20,723 bases of DNA. Source: Saprospiraceae bacterium (lineage in GTDB: Bacteria > Bacteroidota > Bacteroidia > Chitinophagales > Saprospiraceae). Within the stretch, counting starts at the first letter, position 1; each line of letters opens with the position of its first letter. Under the pieces are notes generated by a model. It did not search any database. It saw only the letters and a program-made list of their open reading frames with translations, and was not told where the DNA came from. Positions 15,785-20,723 of the stretch are shown piece after piece. The position numbers and the translations under genes were made by a program. The stretch spans positions 1 to 20,723 of the forward strand of contig JALZVN010000370.1 of assembly GCA_023299965.1 (NCBI GenBank), given 5' to 3'.

Positions 15785-15817
15785 ATTCGCTATCTCAGTT
15801 ACACTGGGATAGCGAAT
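15785..15817. terminator. Long 3' hairpin between pcm and the lipoprotein gene, without a U-run
   Basis: ATTCGCTATC-T-CAGT (15785-15799) pairs with ACTG-G-GATAGCGAAT (15803-15817) around the 3-nt loop TAC, giving 15 pairs with one T-G wobble. The flanks (AATTGCCTC to the right) lack a proper U-run on either strand. It lies between convergent genes and probably marks the 3' end of pcm by termination or RNA stabilisation. Confidence 0.65.
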
Positions 15818-15840
15818 AATTGCCTCTTTATTAAGTCATT

Positions 15841-16380
15841 CTATAACTTTCTACCTTTTGCTACCCTAGAATTCACTTTTGTCTTTCTCAATTTTTTGAG
15901 ATCTATCATCAGTGCAGAATAAGCACTCGAAGAATCTGTAAAGTATTGACGACCATCATACGTGATAGTCCCTCCCTTTTTTTTCCATTCTTTTGCTAAC
16001 AGTACGTATTTGCCGTCAAATTTCGGATTCGGACCAAACATCAAAAATTTATCATCACTTCCCCCTTCAAAAGATACCGCAATTCTGTCACTTTTTGGAT
16101 TAAGTACCATCACGCCAGGAGTCCCTTTTGAAATAATCACCTCCTCTACTTTACGACCATTGACTATTTTGACTTTTCCGTCTTCGATCTTAGATTCTCC
16201 AGATTTGAAATCTCTATACAGTACAATATCTCTAGAAACATAAAATTGAATTTTGCTCAATTCGCGTTCAGACCAGGAATTCTCCGCTTGTAAATCCTCA
16301 GTAAATGGGCTCAGTCTAGGACTGCAATTAAAAAGTGTGCCTACAAAGGCAAGAATGAAGAAAAATTGAATCGTTTTCAT
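15841..16380 (-). CDS. Putative lipoprotein of unknown function
   Basis: The 179-residue protein has a short lipoprotein-like signal: K2, hydrophobic IQFFFILAFVGTL, and a cysteine at position 19 in LFNC-SPR. Asn just before the cysteine is unusual, since Gly, Ala or Ser is normal, so lipidation is likely but not certain. The mature part begins with a disordered-looking Ser/Pro/Glu segment. It continues with beta-rich stretches such as QFYVSRDIVLYRD and KYVLLAKEWKKKGGTITYDGRQYF, and ends in a very basic tail (KKLRKTKVNSRVAKGRKL). I recognise no family or active site. An envelope location is inferred from the signal. It is a single gene, convergent with pcm and divergent from the secreted protein at 16579. 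Confidence 0.7.
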   Translation of the reverse strand: MKTIQFFFILAFVGTLFNCSPRLSPFTEDLQAENSWSERELSKIQFYVSRDIVLYRDFKSGESKIEDGKVKIVNGRKVEEVIISKGTPGVMVLNPKSDRIAVSFEGGSDDKFLMFGPNPKFDGKYVLLAKEWKKKGGTITYDGRQYFTDSSSAYSALMIDLKKLRKTKVNSRVAKGRKL

Positions 16381-16578
16381 ATCAATTAGGTTTTATAGTG
16401 AATACATTATTTCTATTAACAATATATACTCTTTAACGCTTTCAATCCACTGTTTTAATACTGTTTAACCGAGAGTTAACTCATTTTTAACGTCACAAAA
16501 ACACTCTTTTTCCAAAAAACGATGGGTTTCCTTGTTGCATATTGTCAGTATTATATAACTATTTAAACCCGGAAGGAA

Positions 16579-17283
16579 ATGATAGCAAAGCATCTAAAAA
16601 TTAAATCCTTCCCCCGAATTCTATATTTGGGGCTTATGATTTGTGTGCCATTTATGTCGCACGCCAAAGTTCAGTATTTAGAGAACTTAACAGTAAACTC
16701 TGAAGAATTTGAGATTGGTAACTTTTTGTCTTGGACGACATCGTCAGAGATTAACAGTAAAGCCTTTTACGTAGAAAAGTCCACTAATGGTGTTGACTTC
16801 GAAAATCTAGCAGATATTGAAGCTGCAGGTTTTTCAAATGAAGAAGTAACTTATCGTTACATGGACATTCAAGTAACTGACAAGACTGTTTTTTACAGAT
16901 TGCGTCAAGCAGACAATGATGGTACAGAAAGTATCACACAGCTCGTACGAGTAGAGAAGAAATTGACCAACAATTTCATGATTGCAGATTTCAGTGATAT
17001 TGCTGTGAAAGAAAACTTTTACGTGAGTATCAATGCCATGGCGCCTGGCGAGATGGAATACACCTTAAAATCTTATAAGGGAGACCTCATCTTTAGCACT
17101 ACCAGAAATCTAGAAGAAGGATTAAATGAATTCGAAATCAATCTAAGAGATGAAAAGACAGGAAAATATTCTGTTACTTTCAAGATGGGTGATGAAGAAG
17201 AGAAGCTCAACATATTTAGAGCGGAAGACGAATTCACTAGTAAGCCAAACGTAGCCAGTAAGAAAGGCTCAAATGGTGGATAA
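16579..17283 (+). CDS. Secreted protein with Bacteroidota cargo-like beta domain
   Basis: The 234-residue protein has a signal peptide: a basic start, a hydrophobic core ILYLGLMICVPFM, and cleavage after SHA at about residue 29. Residues about 47-125 (FLSWTTSSEINSKAFYVEKS, then YRLRQADNDGT) match the repeat-like domain that often precedes the sorting domain in type IX secretion cargo (WxTxSEINxxxFxVExS, then YYRLKQxDxDG). The remaining part (YTLKSYKGDLIF, GLNEFEINL, TGKYSVTF) resembles a C-terminal sorting domain, but the usual YPNP start is missing and a polar tail ends in SNGG. An unusually good Shine-Dalgarno GGAAGG lies just before the ATG. Function is unknown; export to the surface is inferred. 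Confidence 0.75.
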   Translation: MIAKHLKIKSFPRILYLGLMICVPFMSHAKVQYLENLTVNSEEFEIGNFLSWTTSSEINSKAFYVEKSTNGVDFENLADIEAAGFSNEEVTYRYMDIQVTDKTVFYRLRQADNDGTESITQLVRVEKKLTNNFMIADFSDIAVKENFYVSINAMAPGEMEYTLKSYKGDLIFSTTRNLEEGLNEFEINLRDEKTGKYSVTFKMGDEEEKLNIFRAEDEFTSKPNVASKKGSNGG

Positions 17284-17369
17284 TTAGGTACGTTACTCGA
17301 AGAGATGATATTAAACTATCTCTCTAGAGTCAACATATAATAAAAGTACATCATACTTTGAGAACTACT

Positions 17370-17402
17370 GAGTAGCTAGTGTAAAAACTAGCTGCTCTTT
17401 TT
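17370..17402 (+). terminator. Rho-independent terminator whose right arm lies inside the tadA 3' end
   Basis: GAG-T-AGCTAGT (17370-17380) pairs with ACTAGCT-G-CTC (17387-17397) around a 6-nt loop, followed by TTTTT on the plus strand. It would end the transcript of the secreted-protein gene. The right arm includes the tadA stop codon (17388-17390) and its last codons. Confidence 0.8.
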
Positions 17403-17840
17403 ACGTTTGGATTGAAAGAAAGCCTGCAACAGTCTTCTAGACTCTTCCGCCATAGGTCCTTGTACGACCTTGGTTTTAGGGTGCAGCAAATCATCATATC
17501 TTGTATAGCCCTGTTTTTCATCACTGGCAGCATATACAAGCTTACCTAATTTTGACCAAAAAAGCGCTCCAGCGCACATCACGCACGGTTCCAGCGTAAC
17601 ATATAGAGTACAATTATTCAGATACTTATACCCCACATTTGATGTAGCAGTGGTGACTCCTATCATCTCGGCATGAGCCGTGACATCATCTAATAATTGG
17701 GTCTGATTATGCGCCCTAGCAATGATTTGTCCTTGACTGACTACCACAGCACCTACTGGCACTTCACCTTCATCAAATGCTTTCATCGCCTCTGCAAAGG
17801 CTTGCTTCATGAAATATTCGTCATCTTTTTGTGCTAACAT
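17388..17840 (-). CDS. tadA: tRNA-specific adenosine deaminase
   Basis: The 150-residue zinc-dependent deaminase has ligand H56 and catalytic E58 in TAHAEM, and zinc ligands C86 and C89 in TLEPCVMCAGAL. HNQTQLLDDVTAHAE and the C-terminal segment beginning GYTRYDD fit TadA better than guanine or cytidine deaminases. TadA changes adenosine to inosine at the wobble position of tRNA-Arg(ACG), allowing one tRNA to read several CGN codons; it acts in the cytoplasm, normally as a dimer. The gene stands alone, divergent from guaB with about 109 bp between the starts. Its 3' end doubles as part of the terminator of the opposing gene. Confidence 0.9.
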   Translation of the reverse strand: MLAQKDDEYFMKQAFAEAMKAFDEGEVPVGAVVVSQGQIIARAHNQTQLLDDVTAHAEMIGVTTATSNVGYKYLNNCTLYVTLEPCVMCAGALFWSKLGKLVYAASDEKQGYTRYDDLLHPKTKVVQGPMAEESRRLLQAFFQSKRKKSS

Positions 17841-17949
17841 TATATATGTATCTATATGTTTCCTTAAAGCTTAAGTCTAAATACCGTCAGAATTGAACCA
17901 ATTCTACTTTCCTTCTTTCAAATAAAGATAAAAAGTTGTAATTTTACGC

Positions 17950-19458
17950 ATGGAAAACGTAAATACTTTAAAAAACCTATCCACTAAGAATGATCTTACC
18001 TCTAAGATTATTCCTGAAGCCCTGACTTTTGACGATGTATTGTTGATCCCTGCGCACTCTGAGGTATTGCCTCGAGAAGTTGATATCTCTACTCAATTGA
18101 CTACAGATATACGCATCAATGTACCAATCGTATCTGCTGCCATGGATACTGTTACAGAAAACAACCTAGCTATTGCCATCGCGCGACAGGGAGGTATTGG
18201 TATGATTCACAAGAATATGTCTATCGAAGCGCAAGCCGAAATGGTGCGTTCCGTGAAGCGCTCAGAAAGTGGAATGATTATCGACCCCGTTACCCTTCGT
18301 GTTGATGCTACCTTAAAGGATGCATTGGCCTTAATGACAAAACATAAGATTGGAGGAATACCTATTGTAGACAATCAGCAAAAGTTGATTGGGATTTTGA
18401 CAAATAGAGATTTGCGCTTTGAGACCAATTTCAATCTACCGGTCTCAGAATTGATGACCAGTAGAAATCTTGTTACCGCACCTATGGGTACTACCCTAGA
18501 ACAAGCTAAAGAAAGCCTGCAAAAAAATAAAATCGAAAAGTTACCCGTCATAGATGATGCTGGTAAACTAGTCGGATTGATCACCTTCAAGGATATCATG
18601 AAGGTGCAAAATTTCCCTAATTCATGCAAAGACAATTACGGTCGATTAGTGGTAGGGGCAGCCGTCGGAGTGACCAATGATATGCTCGACAGAGTAAGCG
18701 CCCTTACAGCTGTAGATGTAGATGTAATCACCATAGATACTGCGCATGGGCATTCTGCAGGAGTGCTCGAAAGCGTTAAAAAAGTAAGAACAAACTTTCC
18801 CAATCTACAAATCATAGCAGGCAACGTAGCTACCGGTGCAGGTGCATTAGCACTTGTCGAGGCTGGCGTCAACGCAGTCAAAGTGGGCGTTGGACCTGGT
18901 AGTATCTGTACAACTAGAGTTGTGGCAGGTGTGGGCGTACCCCAGCTATCTGCTATTATGTACGCAGCGCATGCCATCAAGCACACTGGAGTACCTATCA
19001 TCGGAGATGGAGGTATTAGATACACAGGTGATATCTCCAAAGCCTTAGCCGCAGGAGCTAGTACTGTCATGGCAGGTTCATTATTTGCAGGAGTAGAAGA
19101 GGCACCTGGAGAAACAATCATTTACGAAGGAAGAAAATTCAAAACGTATAGAGGTATGGGATCTATCGGCGCTATGCAGATCGGATCTAAGGATAGATAC
19201 TTTCAAGACGTAGAAGACGATATCAAAAAATTGGTACCAGAAGGTATAGAAGGTAGAGTTCCGTACAAAGGACATTTGTCTGAAATAATGGTACAGTATA
19301 TAGGAGGACTGAGGGCGAGTATGGGATACGTAGGTGCAGCCAATATCAAGGCCATCCACAACGCTCAATTTGTCAAGATCACCGGAGCAGGGATCATAGA
19401 GAGTCATCCACATGATGTAGTCATTACCAAAGAATCGCCTAATTATAGTAGACGATAA
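17950..19458 (+). CDS. guaB: Inosine-5'-monophosphate dehydrogenase
   Basis: The 502-residue protein has the IMPDH start region ALTFDDVLLIPAHSEVLP and AAMDTVTE. Two CBS domains (about residues 110-220, MIIDPVTL to FKDIMKV) interrupt the barrel. The NAD/IMP region follows (DVITIDTAHGHS), then the catalytic loop GVGPGSICTTR with C320, and the flap around RGMGSIGAM. It oxidises IMP to XMP with NAD, the committed step to guanine nucleotides; the CBS pair commonly binds adenine or guanine nucleotides for control. About 20 residues precede the usual family start, a modest extension. TAATTTTA lies immediately before the ATG, so a leaderless transcript is possible. A hairpin and a repeat-like element follow the stop. 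Confidence 0.96.
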   Translation: MENVNTLKNLSTKNDLTSKIIPEALTFDDVLLIPAHSEVLPREVDISTQLTTDIRINVPIVSAAMDTVTENNLAIAIARQGGIGMIHKNMSIEAQAEMVRSVKRSESGMIIDPVTLRVDATLKDALALMTKHKIGGIPIVDNQQKLIGILTNRDLRFETNFNLPVSELMTSRNLVTAPMGTTLEQAKESLQKNKIEKLPVIDDAGKLVGLITFKDIMKVQNFPNSCKDNYGRLVVGAAVGVTNDMLDRVSALTAVDVDVITIDTAHGHSAGVLESVKKVRTNFPNLQIIAGNVATGAGALALVEAGVNAVKVGVGPGSICTTRVVAGVGVPQLSAIMYAAHAIKHTGVPIIGDGGIRYTGDISKALAAGASTVMAGSLFAGVEEAPGETIIYEGRKFKTYRGMGSIGAMQIGSKDRYFQDVEDDIKKLVPEGIEGRVPYKGHLSEIMVQYIGGLRASMGYVGAANIKAIHNAQFVKITGAGIIESHPHDVVITKESPNYSRR

Positions 19459-19471
19459 ATTAATCGTAGTA

Positions 19472-19665
19472 TTTATTTGAGGCTGACCTAGACATCCACT
19501 GAAAAAGTGAATGTCTAGGTCGGGCTCTCCACTTGTATGCGCAAACCATTCAGTAGGTCTCATCCATCCACCTCATGCATCTTCTCTCGTACCTCGTTCA
19601 GCTACCTGCTGCGGGGATGCCCTTTACTGACTAGCTTGCTTATATCGTTTCTATCCCTCATCCAA
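19472..19665 (+). repeat. Candidate dispersed intergenic element, copy B
   Basis: The element starts 14 bp after the guaB stop with TTTATTTGAGGCTGACC, resembling the opening of copy A. A long hairpin follows: GACCTAGACAT (19485-19495) pairs with ATGTCTAGGTC (19511-19521), one C/A mismatch, then CACT with AGTG and a 5-nt loop. The core AGGTCGGGCTCTCCA is at 19517-19531, and the stretch continues through GGGGATGCCC (19613-19622) to CTATCCCTCATCC. No U-run follows the hairpin. The core and the ordering resemble copy A after elaA, and both copies are in the same orientation as the preceding gene. Limits are approximate. Confidence 0.5.
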
Positions 19666-19983
19666 AAAGAGTTGCTATTTATTATTCTAATTAAACTAAA
19701 CATTTAAAGCGGTTTCTGTTTTATTGTTTAATAAAACTTAAACTCATCCAAGAGGGATAGTTATTGTAACAATACGGATGACAATCGCAAAACAGTTTGC
19801 TGCAAATAACGTATATAGATAAATCACAATATGGCCAATTGGCAAACTTTTGAAATGATTTACTCCTTGGTAAGGAGACAAGTATAGCAAAAAGGCTTGT
19901 TGCCTAATACGTAATAATACTGTACCTTTGCGCTCGATTTAGTAGAACTTATTTAAAAGTAATTAATAAAATAAAAATTCAAT
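19666..19983. other. Leader region of ahcY with small palindromes
   Basis: There is no gene here. GTTTTATT/AATAAAAC (19718-19737) is an A+T-rich hairpin. GCCAATTGGC (19834-19843) is a perfect 10-bp palindrome. CTCCTT-GGT-AAGGAG (19863-19877) is a 6-bp inverted repeat upstream of the promoter. The last two could be binding sites for a regulator; nothing identifies one. The predicted mRNA leader is too short for a riboswitch. Confidence 0.5.
19900..19930 (+). promoter_or_regulatory. Bacteroidota-type promoter for ahcY
   Basis: TTG (19900-19902) is separated by 20 nt from TACCTTTG (19923-19930), an exact TAnnTTTG box. The start would be near 19936, leaving about 48 nt of A-rich leader before the ATG at 19984. 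This is the best promoter match in the window. Confidence 0.75.
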
Positions 19984-20723
19984 ATGCCTGCAACTAAAGC
20001 ACGTACTAAGACTAAGTACAAAGTAAAAGACATCAACCTTGCGGCTTGGGGACGTAAAGAAATCCAAATCGCTGAGCACGAGATGCCAGGTCTTATGTCA
20101 TTAAGAAAAGAGTTTGGAAAGAAGAAACCATTAAAAGGAGCTAGAATCGCTGGTTGCCTTCACATGACTATCCAGACTGCTGTACTAATCGAAACTCTAA
20201 TTGAGTTAGGTGCAGAGGTGACATGGTCTTCATGTAATATCTTCTCTACTCAGGACCACGCAGCAGCGGCTATTGCCAAAGCAGGTGTTCCAGTATATGC
20301 TTGGAAAGGTATGAACGAGGAAGAATTTAACTGGTGTATAGACCAGACACTTCGTGGATTCAAAGGAGGTAAGCCTCTAAATATGATTCTTGATGATGGT
20401 GGTGATTTGACCAATATGGTTTTGGATGAAAATCCAGAATTAGTAGCTGGTATCAGAGGATTGAGTGAAGAGACTACAACTGGAGTACATAGATTGTACG
20501 AAAGAATGAGAAACGGAACGCTTACCCTCCCTGCTATCAATATCAACGATTCAGTAACCAAGTCAAAGTTTGACAACAAGTACGGTTGTAAAGAATCTTG
20601 TGTAGATGCAATCAGAAGAGCAACAGATGTAATGATGGCTGGTAAGGTAGCTGTTGTAGCTGGATATGGTGATGTAGGAAAAGGTTCTGCCGCTTCATTG
20701 AGAGGTGCAGGATGTAGAGTAAT
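19984..20723 (+). CDS. ahcY: Adenosylhomocysteinase, 3' end cut by the window
   Basis: The frame is open from the ATG at 19984 to the window edge, giving about 246 residues of an enzyme that is normally some 430-470 long. It shows DINLAAWGRKEI, the family signature GCLHMTIQTAVLIETL, WSSCNIFSTQDHAAAA, NINDSVTKSKFDN and the NAD-binding AGYGDVGKGSA near the cut end. The enzyme splits S-adenosylhomocysteine into homocysteine and adenosine using tightly bound NAD, and so relieves product inhibition of methyltransferases, including the Pcm protein of this window. The start is supported by the upstream TACCTTTG promoter and an A-rich leader without a Shine-Dalgarno sequence, as is usual in the phylum. 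Confidence 0.96.
   Translation, partial: MPATKARTKTKYKVKDINLAAWGRKEIQIAEHEMPGLMSLRKEFGKKKPLKGARIAGCLHMTIQTAVLIETLIELGAEVTWSSCNIFSTQDHAAAAIAKAGVPVYAWKGMNEEEFNWCIDQTLRGFKGGKPLNMILDDGGDLTNMVLDENPELVAGIRGLSEETTTGVHRLYERMRNGTLTLPAININDSVTKSKFDNKYGCKESCVDAIRRATDVMMAGKVAVVAGYGDVGKGSAASLRGAGCRV

Noticed and set aside
18636..19121. 161-codon minus-strand open frame inside guaB
   Set aside because: It lies wholly antisense to a firmly identified gene and is rich in Pro, Thr and Ala as expected from reading codons backwards.
19840..19856. Possible sigma-54 promoter TGGCAAAC then TTGAA upstream of ahcY
   Set aside because: The spacing is one base short and GC of the -12 element is missing; the TACCTTTG promoter downstream explains ahcY better.
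19937..19983. SAH riboswitch in the ahcY leader
   Set aside because: The predicted leader is only about 48 nt, A-rich and without the paired structure such a riboswitch needs.
1..20723. CRISPR array, tRNA or rRNA genes, transposase or phage genes
   Set aside because: I looked for regular direct repeats, the T-loop pattern GTTCRANYC in gaps, and mobile-element proteins, and found none.

Overview
The window looks like chromosomal DNA from a member of the Bacteroidota. The signs are a Bacteroidota-type outer-membrane porin, several promoters of the TTG-N17-20-TAnnTTTG kind, few Shine-Dalgarno sequences, a secreted protein built like type IX secretion cargo, and an A+T-rich background. A marine or saprospiral relative is possible, but the sequence alone does not settle this. 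Both window edges cut a gene: the porin at the left has no start and ahcY at the right has no end.

Layout. Positions 1-1467 (+) hold the C-terminal part of a Porin_10-like outer-membrane protein. It faces a LOG-family phosphoribohydrolase (1746-2498, -) across a bidirectional terminator. Next on the minus strand is an NtrC-type sigma-54 response regulator (2643-3917) that appears to have lost its DNA-binding domain, followed by about 720 bp with no recognisable gene. A tight minus-strand operon (9163 down to 4642) encodes a thiolase, a FadJ/FadB-type multifunctional beta-oxidation enzyme and an M20 amidohydrolase. From 9427 the plus strand carries a small membrane coiled-coil protein, a family 2 glycosyltransferase of the LPS-core type, a D-3-phosphoglycerate dehydrogenase-like enzyme, an unknown secreted protein and an ElaA-type acetyltransferase. 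A 358-bp gene-free stretch follows, then a minus-strand phosphohexomutase, pcm (+), a putative lipoprotein (-), a secreted protein with type IX cargo features (+), tadA (-), guaB (+) and the start of ahcY (+).

Most genes are housekeeping: lipid degradation, serine biosynthesis, sugar-phosphate metabolism, protein repair, tRNA editing, guanine nucleotide synthesis and the methyl cycle. Only the thiolase-FadJ-amidohydrolase set is a convincing multigene operon; the rest are short units separated by hairpins.

The least ordinary content is intergenic. Two relatively G+C-rich stretches, just downstream of elaA (13172-13405) and guaB (19472-19665), share a core and look like diverged copies of a dispersed element. 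A second repeat, the TTATACCATTT/AAATGGTATAA palindrome, occurs twice (1632-1662 and 13422-13453), both times beside a terminator between convergent genes. I found no CRISPR array, tRNA, rRNA, transposase or prophage gene, and no clearly new multigene system.
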